A stretch of DNA of 11,064 nt from Clostridia bacterium (GCA_017621015.1 JAGAUC010000026.1:1-11064); one strand, 5' to 3'; shown: positions 1 through 8,331, counted from the stretch's first letter. A program made the numbers and translations. Notes: generated from the sequence alone by a model not told the origin.

Positions 1-140
1 AAATATCCCATTCCCTCCGCGCCCAGGATCTTCAAAAGCGGAATCTTATATACAAGCCCTATGACCTTTACTGCAATCACCGAAAGCGTAAGCGCCGTCA
101 CCCCAAAGGCAAAGCGCTTTTGCGAATGCTCGCCGTTCAT
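1..140 (-). CDS. Oligosaccharide/lipid flippase, SpoVB/MurJ-like (MOP superfamily), N-terminal fragment
   Basis: Only the first 46 codons lie in the window; the gene runs off the left edge. The translation starts MNGEHSQKRFAFGV, followed by a hydrophobic stretch and then the segment KVIGLVYKIPLLKILGAEGM (residues 25-44). That segment is typical of the first transmembrane helix and following loop of clostridial SpoVB/MurJ-type polysaccharide biosynthesis proteins, which flip lipid-linked sugars across the cytoplasmic membrane. The ATG at 138-140 is well supported: the TGA of the upstream amidohydrolase (156-158) lies in the same frame only six codons earlier, and no ATG, GTG or TTG codon falls between in this frame. 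The intergenic gap is 15 nt with a weak G-rich ribosome binding site (GGTGATGGG) touching the start. It is the last visible gene of the operon. Whether it acts in sporulation, peptidoglycan or polysaccharide export cannot be told from this fragment. Confidence 0.8.
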   Translation of the reverse strand, partial: MNGEHSQKRFAFGVTALTLSVIAVKVIGLVYKIPLLKILGAEGMGY

Positions 141-155
141 CCCATCACCGACCCA

Positions 156-1448
156 TCAGTCAAAATAATGTTTGATAACGTCCTTTGCCTCGTATTTCAG
201 CTTTTCAATATCGATGGTGGTATACTCACCGTTTTCGTACAAGATCTTACCGTCCACCATGGTCATTCTCACGTCCGACGAATCCGCGCTGTAGGCGACT
301 GTCGTTTCGCACCCGTAAGACGGAATATTATGGAGCGAATCCAGATCGATCAAGATCAGATCCGCCTTCTGTCCGACCTCAATGCGGCCGCAGTCGGGGC
401 GCCCCTGGGCCTTCGCACCCTCGAGCGTTGCCATACGGCAAAGCGTGTACGCATCGGTGGCATCGGCTCTTTGGGTGACCCCCTTATGCAGGATGGCCGC
501 CAGCTTGAGCTCCTTGAAAATATCCAGATCGTTATTGGAGGCCGCGCCATCGGTTCCGAGAGAAACCGAGATGCCGCGCGAAAGCATTTCCGAAAGAGGC
601 ATCACGCCGCTTGCCAGCTTGAGATTGCTGACGGGGTTGTGCGAAACAAACACACCCTTCTCGCGCATGATCTCCATATCCTCACCGCTCACGTGCACAC
701 AGTGCGCGGCGCAGAAAGGAACGTCCAGCATTCCCGTATCCAACGCAAACGCGATCGGCGTTTTTCCGCCGCGACGCACCCGACATTCCTCATGCTCTTT
801 AACGGTTTCGGAAATATGCATCTGGATGGCAAGGTCATTTTCCTTGGCATATTCCGCCACCGCGCGGCACATCCGCTCGGTGTTGGTATATTCTGCGTGA
901 ATGCTCATATCCACGCGGATTCTTCCGTTCTCGGCAAGGTGATAATCGCGTGCAAGTGCTGCCCCCTCAAGAAAACGGTGGCTGGCCTTGGGGTCTTCGT
1001 TTGGATCGAAGGAGACAATGGAGCGCGCCAGATTTGCCTTGATTCCGCTCTCGATGGCCGCTCTTGCCACTACATCCTCGAACATATACATATCCGAAAA
1101 GCAAACAATACCGCCCGCCAGCATCTCCGCAATGGAAAGCATAGTGCCCGTATAGACCGATTTTTCGGTCAGACGGTCCTCTGCGGGAAAAATTTTCTCG
1201 TTGAGCCATCGATCAAGCGGAAGATCCTCGCCGTATCCGCGGAAAAGTGACATGGCTGCGTGACAATGCGAGTTGTAAAAGCCCGGAAACAGAAGATTTC
1301 CCTTTCCGTCAAGGACGCGATCATAGGCTTGGGAAGGTGGCTGTGCTCCGACGTATGAGATGCGGTCATCGACAATTGCCACCGATACCGGCTCGTCGCC
1401 AAAGCCGTATTCCTTGGAAAGCTTAACGTTTTGAATCAGAATTTTCAT
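156..1448 (-). CDS. mtaD: MtaD-like amidohydrolase (5'-methylthioadenosine/S-adenosylhomocysteine deaminase family)
   Basis: This 430-residue metal-dependent hydrolase of the ATZ/TRZ/MtaD branch probably deaminates the adenine ring of S-adenosylhomocysteine, methylthioadenosine or 5'-deoxyadenosine to the inosine form in the cytosol. Visible motifs are the HxH metal site in GFYNSHCHAAMSLFRG (His61, His63), then EDLPLDRWL typical of this subfamily, His184 (SIHAEYT), QMHISE (His211, Glu214), AAHCVH (His249) and LGTDGAASNN with the metal-binding Asp300. The C-terminal part (about 355-415, GQKADLILID) is the small beta-sandwich domain. The frame stays open to 1487, but ATG 1446-1448 is chosen because the family starts at M-K-I-L-I-Q-N and because it lies 4 nt after the hemZ stop with GGAA seven nt upstream. 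The exact substrate is not decided by sequence. Its place just after a radical-SAM gene makes 5'-deoxyadenosine a reasonable candidate. Confidence 0.87.
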   Translation of the reverse strand: MKILIQNVKLSKEYGFGDEPVSVAIVDDRISYVGAQPPSQAYDRVLDGKGNLLFPGFYNSHCHAAMSLFRGYGEDLPLDRWLNEKIFPAEDRLTEKSVYTGTMLSIAEMLAGGIVCFSDMYMFEDVVARAAIESGIKANLARSIVSFDPNEDPKASHRFLEGAALARDYHLAENGRIRVDMSIHAEYTNTERMCRAVAEYAKENDLAIQMHISETVKEHEECRVRRGGKTPIAFALDTGMLDVPFCAAHCVHVSGEDMEIMREKGVFVSHNPVSNLKLASGVMPLSEMLSRGISVSLGTDGAASNNDLDIFKELKLAAILHKGVTQRADATDAYTLCRMATLEGAKAQGRPDCGRIEVGQKADLILIDLDSLHNIPSYGCETTVAYSADSSDVRMTMVDGKILYENGEYTTIDIEKLKYEAKDVIKHYFD

Positions 1449-1452
1449 TTGT

Positions 1453-2946
1453 TTATTCCATTCCGTGTTTTTGATAATAATCCACAATCATTTTTTGATT
1501 TTTCAAACTCTTGTCATCGCTCAGATATTCGTACGGATATTTATCGTTAAAAATGCGGTCGATCTCAATTTTTCCGTTCTGATCCGCGTGGTAGTCCACA
1601 AGCTTGGTCACCGCACCTGCGCCGGCGGCCAGGATGGTGTGTACCTCCTCCATCATATATACGTTATAAAGCCCCTCGTAGCCCTCCTTGGCGAAGCCTA
1701 CGTTTTCGAAGTTGCCCACCGTATTTTTTTGACGGTACATATAATAAGGAAGATACTCGGCTTGAAGAGCCCTGAGCTGGGAATAATCCACACATTTACC
1801 CACGTCGCCGCCGGTAATCGAGTAAATGTGGCTCTCAGTACGAAGAATATCTGCTGATTTTTTCACACAGAAGGTGTGAACGGTAATATTTTCCGGCTGA
1901 AGCTCGACAATCTTATCAAAGGTTGCCGCAAAGCTCGAAAAACGATCGCCCGGAAGCCCCGCAATGAGGTCGGTATTGATACACCTTATGCCCGACTCCT
2001 TGGCGATATGATAGGCGCGATAAAAATCTTCCGCCGAGTGCGCTCTACCAATACTGGTAAGCACATTTTCCGACAGCGACTGGGCGTTCACGCTCACGCG
2101 TGTTACGCCAAATTTCTTGGCAATGGCCAGCTTCTCTGCCGTGATGGTATCGGGACGGCCTGCCTCATAAGTAAACTCTTCAAGTTGATCCACGTCGGTG
2201 TTTTTGGCGACAGCAGATAGAAGAAGCTCCATTTGCTGTTCGGTCAAAATGGTGGGCGTTCCTCCGCCAACATATATCGTCTTTACGTGAAGTCCCAGCG
2301 CTCTTACTGTTTCAAAGATACGGTCAATCTCCTCGCAAAGCCGAATCAGATATTCGGGAATCAAGGAAAGCAAGCGTTTTGAGGTATAAGAAACAAACGA
2401 GCAATACGAGCATCTGGACGGACAAAAAGGAATGGAAATATATATACTGCAATCCTTTTTGGATGGATTACCAATAATTTCCTTTTCCTTTTTAGCCACG
2501 TCTACAGCAAGTCCCGCCTTTTTCGGGGTAACAAAATAATCCGACGAAAGCGTTTTCTTGACACGGGTCTTGCTCATCCCATGATTAAGCATTTCCATGG
2601 CCACCTTGGACGGACGAACCCCCACAAGCATACCCCAGGACGGCTTGTAGCGCATCAGCTCGCTACCTGCGGCAATGACCGCGGCACCGATGGCAAGCTT
2701 TTTGGTGCGCTCTACCGTGACTCCCTCGCGGAAGGGTGACTCCTTGGTTGTCTCTGCCGTGCGCTCTCCCAACTGAAGCTTAGCCGTTGCTGTTGCCTGT
2801 TGCTCATCGCAGCTAAGCGTGAGCCAAAGCACCGGTGTCTCCGGCGTTATTTCCTCGTTCTCGGGAAATTTGGCACCCGGGAAAAAGATCATACAAAGGG
2901 TCTGAACATAATATTGATTGATATCTCCATCAAAATACAGCTTCAT
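1453..2946 (-). CDS. hemZ: HemZ-type radical SAM protein (coproporphyrinogen III oxidase-like)
   Basis: This 497-residue protein matches the HemZ branch of the HemN/HemW radical-SAM family along its whole length. An N-terminal domain (about 1-160) contains the HemZ signature WGMLVGVRPSKV (104-115). The radical-SAM core follows, with the [4Fe-4S] motif CPSRCSYC (Cys175, Cys179, Cys182), the SAM-binding GGGTPT (227-232), EAGRPDTI (261-268) and the C-terminal YYMYRQKN...ENVGF block shared with Bacillus HemZ. The enzyme uses SAM to make a 5'-deoxyadenosyl radical. Family members are annotated as oxygen-independent coproporphyrinogen III dehydrogenases, although the role of HemZ in many Clostridia that lack heme synthesis is uncertain. 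Where I recall Asn-Pro-Gln-Ser in Bacillus HemZ, this copy has NAQS (287-290). Its ATG is 12 nt after the dtd stop, with an AAAGGAA ribosome binding site overlapping that stop. The dtd-hemZ order fits the usual Firmicute recJ-rel-dtd-hemZ neighbourhood. Confidence 0.92.
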   Translation of the reverse strand: MKLYFDGDINQYYVQTLCMIFFPGAKFPENEEITPETPVLWLTLSCDEQQATATAKLQLGERTAETTKESPFREGVTVERTKKLAIGAAVIAAGSELMRYKPSWGMLVGVRPSKVAMEMLNHGMSKTRVKKTLSSDYFVTPKKAGLAVDVAKKEKEIIGNPSKKDCSIYISIPFCPSRCSYCSFVSYTSKRLLSLIPEYLIRLCEEIDRIFETVRALGLHVKTIYVGGGTPTILTEQQMELLLSAVAKNTDVDQLEEFTYEAGRPDTITAEKLAIAKKFGVTRVSVNAQSLSENVLTSIGRAHSAEDFYRAYHIAKESGIRCINTDLIAGLPGDRFSSFAATFDKIVELQPENITVHTFCVKKSADILRTESHIYSITGGDVGKCVDYSQLRALQAEYLPYYMYRQKNTVGNFENVGFAKEGYEGLYNVYMMEEVHTILAAGAGAVTKLVDYHADQNGKIEIDRIFNDKYPYEYLSDDKSLKNQKMIVDYYQKHGME

Positions 2947-2958
2947 TTTTCTGTTCCT

Positions 2959-3417
2959 TTATTTTTTGATCAGCACCTTGCTGTCCATAACGATGGTAAT
3001 GGGGCCGTCCCCCATAATATCTACCTTCATCTCTGCACCGAAAACACCGGTTTCCACCGGCTTTCCCAACTGGAGCGAAAGCAAACGGCAAAATTCCTCA
3101 TACAGCCTTTCAGCCACCGCAGGGGCCGCTGCCGCCATATAATCAGGGCTATTTCCGTGTCTATAATTGGCCAGAAGCGTAAAATTGGAAACAACAAGCG
3201 CCTCGCCGCCAATATCCAAAAGCGAAAGATTCATTTTGTCGTTTTCGTCGTTAAAAATACGAAGCCTTGCGATCTTGGCGCTCAGCACCTCCGCATCCTT
3301 TTCGGTGTCCTCACCTGAAACACCGAGAAGAACGGCAAGCCCCCTCTCGCACTGACCGACGATTTTTTTCTCCACGGTCACCGACGCGTGGCTGACTCTC
3401 TGCAAAACGGCTATCAT
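2959..3417 (-). CDS. dtd: D-aminoacyl-tRNA deacylase
   Basis: This 152-residue protein has the usual Dtd length. It hydrolyses D-amino acids (and glycine) wrongly attached to tRNA, working as a cytosolic homodimer. Family landmarks are the start MIAVLQRVSHASVTV, LLGVSGEDTEKDA (31-42), KIARLRIFNDE (48-58), KMNLSLLDIGGEALVVS (61-77) and the C-terminal Gly-cisPro motif in MGDGPITIV (Gly138-Pro139), which enforces chiral rejection of L-amino acids. The second signature motif, normally S-Q-x-T at 77-80, reads SNFT here: Asn78 replaces Gln. The following segment, NYRHGNSPDY, also departs from the common ADTRKGRRPSF type. The gene has a good AAAGGA site 6 nt before its ATG and lies 17 nt after the rel stop. 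Function is likely retained, but the Gln-to-Asn change should be checked against close relatives. Confidence 0.94.
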   Translation of the reverse strand: MIAVLQRVSHASVTVEKKIVGQCERGLAVLLGVSGEDTEKDAEVLSAKIARLRIFNDENDKMNLSLLDIGGEALVVSNFTLLANYRHGNSPDYMAAAAPAVAERLYEEFCRLLSLQLGKPVETGVFGAEMKVDIMGDGPITIVMDSKVLIKK

Positions 3418-3434
3418 AAAGTATCCTTTCTTTT

Positions 3435-5657
3435 TCAGGCATAGCCTCTCGTTACGTCAATCACGTCCTTCAGTGACTTCAAACGAGAAACAATGGAATT
3501 ATAATGATCGGTATTTTTACAGCTGACCTTGAGATTGAGAAGCACCTGCTCCTCGCCTCTCTTTACTGTGTTGACCGAAAGAATGGACACCTTCATGTCC
3601 GCAAGGGCGACCGAAACATCGGCCAAAAGGCCGATTCGGTCATACGAGACAATTTGCAACAGCGCTTCATAAACTCCGTCGCGATCCCTTTCACCGCCGT
3701 TTTCCCAATGCGCCTCGACCCAGCGCGTGGGATCGTAGGATTGCTTCATGGATTCGGTAACGTTCGGACAATCTCTCTTGTGGATCGAAATGCCGTATCC
3801 CTTTGTGATAAATCCGATCACGCGGTCACCGGGTAGCGGGTTGCAGCATTTGGCAAACTTGACCATACAGCCGCTTTCGCCATCCACAACGATACCGCTG
3901 TTGGATTTCAGGTTCTTAGCAGGCGTTGCCAGCTTGATATTCTGCTCGGTAATCGGCTCCTTCTGCTCTGCGATCTCATCCTTGAAGACCTTTTCAAATT
4001 CCGCCTTGATCTTGGGAAACACTTTGGTAAGCAAAAGCTCACCGTAGCCGAGTGCATTGTAAAAATCGTCAACGGTGTTGTAGCCAAGACGCTGGGCAAC
4101 AAGTCCCGTCAGATCGTCACGATGCGCCTCGGTATAGGTACGAAAATACTTCTTGAGCTCATTGTCAAGCATACCTTTACCAAGAAGAATATTATCGGGC
4201 CTCTTTTCCTTTTTATACCACTGTCGTATTTTATTACGTGCCTCGCTGGTTTTGACGATATTCAGCCAGTAACGGCTGGGACCCTTACTGCTTTGCGAGG
4301 TAATGACCTCCACGATCTCACCGTTTTCCAAAATGCGGTCGATCGGAACGATGGTACCGTTGATCTTGGCACCGATCATCTTATGGCCGACCGCCGAATG
4401 GATCGCATACGCGAAATCAATGGCCGTGGAACCCTGCGGAAGCTGGATCACATCGCCCTTGGGGGTAAAGACGAACACCTCATCGTGGAAAATATCAGTC
4501 TTAATGGCGTTGAGAAACTCATCCGGGTCATGGGTGTCGTTTTCGGTCTCCACCAGCTTTGCCACCCACGCAAGCTTTTTGTCCATATCTTCCTTAGAAC
4601 TGGCACCGGACTTATATTTCCAATGCGCCGCAATACCGTACTCAGCAATGTGATGCATTTCCCAGGTGCGGATCTGTACCTCAAACGGAATACCGTCACG
4701 ACCGATAACGGTGGTATGGAGCGAGCGATACATATTGGGCTTGGGGGTCGAAATATAGTCCTTGAATCTGCCCGGAAGCGACTTGAACATCTCGTGGATC
4801 AGACCCAGCGCCAAATAACAGTCTGCTTCGCTCTCCACAATTACGCGAAGCGCATAAAAATCGTAGATCTCATCAAAGCTCTTGTTCTGGTTATACATCT
4901 TTTTATAGATGCTGTAGACCGACTTGATCCTTCCCTCCAGCGTAAACGCCAGACGGTTGTCAGCCAGTTTGTTTTCCACCATTGTTCGGATATTGTCGAT
5001 GAAATTGACGTTCTGGCCGTATTTCCTTTCAATGTCCTCCTTGACCTCGGCATAACCGATCGGGTCAAGATAAGAAAGGCTGATGCTCTCCAGCTCCTGC
5101 TTGATCTTCTGCATACCGAGACGGTGTGCCAGAGGAGCATAGACCTGCATGGTCTCAAGTGCCGTGATTCGGCGCTTGGCATCCGGCTTGACTCCAAGCG
5201 TTCGCATATTATGCAGACGATCGCAAAGCTTGATAAAGATGACGCGAATATCCTTGGACATTGCAAGAAGCATTTTTCTCAGGCTTTCAATATGTGCCTC
5301 TTCCTTATCCTCGATCTGCATAATAACGATCTTGGTAAGTCCGTCTACAAGCAAGGCCACCTCGGGGCCAAACATTTTACGGATCTTATCCAGATCGGTT
5401 TTTTCGGCGCAGTCCTCCACCGTGTCGTGCAAAAGTGCGGCACAAATGGAGTCGGTGTCAAGACCGAGCTCTGCCACGATCTCGGCAACAGCAAGCGGGT
5501 GCGAAATATACGCCTCACCGCTGACACGGAACTGCCCCTCGTGCAGATTCTCAGCATATTCGTATGCCTTTTGGATTTTTTCTATATCGTAGCGTCCCTT
5601 TGACAAAATGCCAAACAGGCGCCTCTTAAGTACCCTTACTTCGTTATGCTCTGTCAT
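3435..5657 (-). CDS. rel: Bifunctional (p)ppGpp synthetase/hydrolase Rel (RelA/SpoT homologue)
   Basis: This 740-residue long RSH enzyme makes and degrades the stringent-response alarmone (p)ppGpp on the ribosome and in the cytosol. The N-terminal HD hydrolase domain keeps its metal ligands His53 (YISHP), His77-Asp78 (LLHDTVED) and Asp146 (CDRLHN), so hydrolysis should be active. The synthetase domain (about 230-350) shows GRIKSVYSIYKKM, EIYDFYALRV, the RFKD motif of bifunctional enzymes (297-300), PKPNMYRSLHTT and FEVQIRTWEMH. A TGS domain (about 389-453), a helical linker, the Cys-rich zinc-finger-type domain (Cys597, CC 604-605, Cys630) and a C-terminal ACT domain (about 662-740) follow. 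Length and order are normal. A TTG two codons upstream (5661-5663) would also be in frame; ATG 5655-5657 is preferred because GAAAGGAG ends 9 nt before it. The gene lies 31 nt after recJ and 17 nt before dtd. The usual neighbour apt is absent. Confidence 0.96.
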   Translation of the reverse strand: MTEHNEVRVLKRRLFGILSKGRYDIEKIQKAYEYAENLHEGQFRVSGEAYISHPLAVAEIVAELGLDTDSICAALLHDTVEDCAEKTDLDKIRKMFGPEVALLVDGLTKIVIMQIEDKEEAHIESLRKMLLAMSKDIRVIFIKLCDRLHNMRTLGVKPDAKRRITALETMQVYAPLAHRLGMQKIKQELESISLSYLDPIGYAEVKEDIERKYGQNVNFIDNIRTMVENKLADNRLAFTLEGRIKSVYSIYKKMYNQNKSFDEIYDFYALRVIVESEADCYLALGLIHEMFKSLPGRFKDYISTPKPNMYRSLHTTVIGRDGIPFEVQIRTWEMHHIAEYGIAAHWKYKSGASSKEDMDKKLAWVAKLVETENDTHDPDEFLNAIKTDIFHDEVFVFTPKGDVIQLPQGSTAIDFAYAIHSAVGHKMIGAKINGTIVPIDRILENGEIVEVITSQSSKGPSRYWLNIVKTSEARNKIRQWYKKEKRPDNILLGKGMLDNELKKYFRTYTEAHRDDLTGLVAQRLGYNTVDDFYNALGYGELLLTKVFPKIKAEFEKVFKDEIAEQKEPITEQNIKLATPAKNLKSNSGIVVDGESGCMVKFAKCCNPLPGDRVIGFITKGYGISIHKRDCPNVTESMKQSYDPTRWVEAHWENGGERDRDGVYEALLQIVSYDRIGLLADVSVALADMKVSILSVNTVKRGEEQVLLNLKVSCKNTDHYNSIVSRLKSLKDVIDVTRGYA

Positions 5658-5666
5658 AATCAAGCT

Positions 5667-5674
5667 CTCCTTTC
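5667..5674 (-). promoter_or_regulatory. Ribosome binding site of rel
   Basis: The minus strand reads GAAAGGAG here, 9 nt before the ATG at 5657 but only 3 nt before the alternative TTG at 5663. The spacing favours the ATG start. It lies in the 31-nt recJ-rel gap, the longest intergenic gap in the window, which shows no hairpin or obvious promoter. Confidence 0.8.
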
Positions 5675-5688
5675 GTCAAGGTTCAAGA

Positions 5689-7881
5689 TCACAAAATACA
5701 CTGCGCCATCAGCCGTCCGATCAGCTTGGAATCCTCAAGATTCACCTTGCTCACGCTGTGCTCGATATTTATAGTCAAAATATTGTTCGGTGCTCTTTCA
5801 ATACGGCAAAGCCCCATTTCCACCAAAACATCCATCAGAATGCGCATCAGTGCCAAATTCATTTTGGGATTTTCCGCGCAAAGAACGGCCAATAGCTGAC
5901 GCTCCGGAATGCGATTCTGGGCGGTAGCTTCCATACGTCGGAAGAATAAATAGATCTGCTTGAAATCGTCCCGTTTGGGGATCAGGTTCTCGGATCTCTC
6001 AAAGCGTGCACCTGCCAAAACCTCTTCATACCGCTTGGCCGAGGCCGCAAGACCTCCGAGAAAGTCAACATTCGCGCGCATTTCGCGCACGATCAGCTGA
6101 ACGCTTCTCACGCCGTTATATTCGTTAATATCCACATTGAAAAGAATGTCCGCTAACTCGCCGACCGAAAGATTAAAGCTATCATAATCCGCATTGAACA
6201 TCACCGCGGAGAGGCTAACACCATCCTTCTCCAGCAGAAGCTTCAAATGCTTTCCGCCGCTGATGGAATAAGACTTGACGATCTTGGCTCCCTCCAGGTA
6301 AAAAAGCGGTGTCGGATTGGCATTTCCATACGGCTCTAAACGCAAAAGCTGCTCAGCAAAATCCATACAGATGTCCTTGGCCGAAAGCTCACAATCGGCA
6401 TAGATCTTATCCTCCCAGGTCTCGGGCGGAAGATCACGCACGTAATCATTAAGCCGTCTGCGAAGCTCCTCCACGTTGCCACGGGTGACCGAAAGACCGG
6501 CCGCCTGCTCGTGACCGCCAAACTTGACAAGGCAATCCGCACAAGCGTTCAGCGCGTCCATCAGATTGACGCCATCCACGCTTCGGCATGACCCCTTGCC
6601 CACCTCGAATTTGCCGGCTCCCGGCTCGTTGGAATCGTTGTAGGTGATCAGCACCGTAGGCAGATGATATCTCTCCGCCACACGCGACGCCGCAATTCCG
6701 ATCACTCCCGAATGCCAATTGTCGCCCTCGGCGATGATGAAGTGATCTTTATCAAAGTGATGGGTCGCTTCAATGCTTTCGTAGATCTGATCGATGATTC
6801 TCAGCTCCTCGGACTGACTTGCTTTGTTGTATTCGCAAAGCGCGTCGGCAAGGATATCTGCTCCCTCGTCACACCGTTCATCCTCGGGTGTCAAAAGAAG
6901 AAGCTCGACCGCCTTGCTCGCCTCGCTCATACGCCCGGCCGCGTTCATGCGCGGCGCAAGACCGAAGCCAATGGCTGAGGCGGTAAGCTTACCGTGCTTT
7001 TGAAGATTGGCGCGCTCCAAGAGCGCACGGATACCGGGCCGTGGCTTGGCCTTCATAATTTCAAGCCCCAGGGAAACAATCATACGGTTTTCGCCAACAA
7101 GCGGCATGACGTCCTCCACCGTGCCAAGCGTTACCAGGTCGGCATACATATAATAATTTTTTCTGACGACCTCCGTTTTCTCCGCCTTGCCTTGCTCAGC
7201 AAGGAGAGTTTCGATCGCAATCACAAGCTTAAAGGCAACACCTACACCGGCAAGATCCTTGAAGGGATATTCACAATCCGGACGATGCGGATCCACGACT
7301 GCACAAACATCGGGAAGCACCTCAGGACATTCGTGGTGATCGGTCACTACAACATCCATTCCCAGCGATACAGCATACGCCAGCTCTTTTGCCGCGCTGA
7401 TACCCGTATCGACCGTGACGATCAGATCCACCTTTTTATCGGCAAGCTTTTCGATTGCTTCCGTTGAAACACCGTAGCCCTCGCTGATTCGCTTCGGAAT
7501 ATAATACCCAAGCTTAATACCCGGCTCCGTGGGATGAAGTCTTGCATTCAGATCCTCCAGATATAGGAAAAGCATGGAGGTTGACGAAATACCATCCACA
7601 TCATAGTCGCCATAGATGGCAATGTTTTCACCGTCACGCACCGCGCGCAAAACGCGTTCCGCCGCCGCGCGCATATCCCTCATCAAAAAAGGATCGTAGA
7701 GCACCGTTTCGGTGAAATTCAAAAATTTCTCTATTTTCTCGACGCTATCGTATCCGCGGTACAGCAAAAGACGAACAATGGCCTCGCAGAGCCCGAATCG
7801 CTCGGAAATCTCTACGGCTACCGCTCTTTCGGCTTCCGTCAATTCGCGTCTGTATATATCCCAAATCTTTTTTGGTTTCAT
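5689..7881 (-). CDS. recJ: Single-stranded-DNA-specific 5'-3' exonuclease RecJ
   Basis: This 730-residue DHH-family nuclease degrades single-stranded DNA 5'-3' in recombination and mismatch or base-excision repair. The DHH domain contains IAIYGDYDVDGISSTS (Asp92, 94, 96), TVDTG (Asp158), TDHHE (DHH 181-183), VDPHRPDCEYPFKDLAG (197-212) and LGTVEDVMP with the conserved Asp257. DHHA1 follows with HSGVIGIAASR (390-400), GKGSCRS (428-434) and FGGHEQAAGLS (454-464). An OB-type domain lies around 530-600. A further C-terminal helical region (about 610-730) is of the kind seen in Firmicute RecJ and ends the protein at TGA 5689-5691. All expected catalytic residues are present, which separates it from GdpP/NrnA-type DHH phosphodiesterases. 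The start ATG follows an AAAGGG site by 5 nt; that site overlaps the stop of the RseC-like gene, giving a 9-nt gap and likely coupled translation. Confidence 0.95.
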   Translation of the reverse strand: MKPKKIWDIYRRELTEAERAVAVEISERFGLCEAIVRLLLYRGYDSVEKIEKFLNFTETVLYDPFLMRDMRAAAERVLRAVRDGENIAIYGDYDVDGISSTSMLFLYLEDLNARLHPTEPGIKLGYYIPKRISEGYGVSTEAIEKLADKKVDLIVTVDTGISAAKELAYAVSLGMDVVVTDHHECPEVLPDVCAVVDPHRPDCEYPFKDLAGVGVAFKLVIAIETLLAEQGKAEKTEVVRKNYYMYADLVTLGTVEDVMPLVGENRMIVSLGLEIMKAKPRPGIRALLERANLQKHGKLTASAIGFGLAPRMNAAGRMSEASKAVELLLLTPEDERCDEGADILADALCEYNKASQSEELRIIDQIYESIEATHHFDKDHFIIAEGDNWHSGVIGIAASRVAERYHLPTVLITYNDSNEPGAGKFEVGKGSCRSVDGVNLMDALNACADCLVKFGGHEQAAGLSVTRGNVEELRRRLNDYVRDLPPETWEDKIYADCELSAKDICMDFAEQLLRLEPYGNANPTPLFYLEGAKIVKSYSISGGKHLKLLLEKDGVSLSAVMFNADYDSFNLSVGELADILFNVDINEYNGVRSVQLIVREMRANVDFLGGLAASAKRYEEVLAGARFERSENLIPKRDDFKQIYLFFRRMEATAQNRIPERQLLAVLCAENPKMNLALMRILMDVLVEMGLCRIERAPNNILTINIEHSVSKVNLEDSKLIGRLMAQCIL

Positions 7882-7886
7882 AAATA

Positions 7887-7892
7887 CCCTTT
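7887..7892 (-). promoter_or_regulatory. recJ ribosome binding site overlapping the upstream stop codon
   Basis: The minus strand reads AAAGGG, five nt before the recJ ATG. Its first two bases are part of the TAA stop of the RseC-like gene (7891-7893). The overlap suggests that recJ is translated from the same mRNA, with ribosomes possibly passing from one gene to the next. Confidence 0.7.
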
Positions 7893-8331
7893 ATTTGTTT
7901 TCTTTATCCAAAATTTGAACGATCTCCACATCGCAACGCGTTTTTGCTACCCGTCTTGCATACCGCCACACAAAGAAAAAGCTGAGAACAAAACCGGACA
8001 CCATTGCCGCATAGTACAAGATCTCCGTTTCTGTCAAGGCCGTAGCTACGAAGTAAAAGGCAACACCTACCAAAACAGGAAGTAAAAAAACAAGCGCCGC
8101 GTATCCGAGAACACGATCAGTTTTGGTGACCACAGTCACGCGATCGCCCACCTTAGCACCGATCTCATTGAGTGCCTCGGCCTCAAAGGTTTTGGTAGCA
8201 CCCGTAAGCGAGCAAATGCTGCAACCGCCGCCATCCTTATTTTTATGACAGCCCTCACACGCTGACCGTCTTTCCACTTCGACCGTTGCTCGATTGTTAT
8301 TGGTTTTTATTACTGTTGCCATTGTTTGCAT
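7891..8331 (-). CDS. RseC/MucC-like (SoxR-reducing-system family) Cys-rich membrane protein
   Basis: This 146-residue protein has the RseC architecture. An N-terminal segment ATVIKTNNNRATVEVERRSA leads to a cysteine cluster C-x2-C-x8-C-x2-C (Cys25, 28, 37, 40), then a short beta-rich region with GDRVTVV (62-68). Two transmembrane helices follow, about 74-97 and 104-123, with a basic RYARRVAK after the second. In E. coli RseC is tied to sigma-E regulation and to reduction of SoxR by the Rsx complex. In Clostridia the role is not established, though the paired cysteines suggest metal or Fe-S binding or redox sensing. ATG 8329-8331 is used because AGAAAGGA ends 9 nt before it; another ATG at codon 4 is too distant from that site. 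The gene starts 17 nt after the FAD dehydrogenase gene, which makes a shared redox role possible but unproven. Confidence 0.8.
   Translation of the reverse strand: MQTMATVIKTNNNRATVEVERRSACEGCHKNKDGGGCSICSLTGATKTFEAEALNEIGAKVGDRVTVVTKTDRVLGYAALVFLLPVLVGVAFYFVATALTETEILYYAAMVSGFVLSFFFVWRYARRVAKTRCDVEIVQILDKENK

Noticed and set aside
120..1250. 376-codon open frame on the plus strand
   Set aside because: It is antisense to the MtaD-like gene and the start of the flippase gene. The composition is that of a shadow frame, rich in His and Arg.
1449..1487. Longer N-terminus of the MtaD-like protein (13 extra residues)
   Set aside because: It would overlap the hemZ coding sequence by 35 nt and has no family support. 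The internal ATG at 1448 has the right spacing and matches the family's usual start.
4122..5603. 493-codon open frame on the plus strand
   Set aside because: It lies wholly antisense to rel, which has all family domains. Its translation matches no family I recognise and it has no operon context.
5658..5688. Promoter or terminator in the recJ-rel gap
   Set aside because: The gap is only 31 nt, is largely taken up by the rel ribosome binding site, and shows no hairpin with a T-run and no spaced -35/-10 pair.
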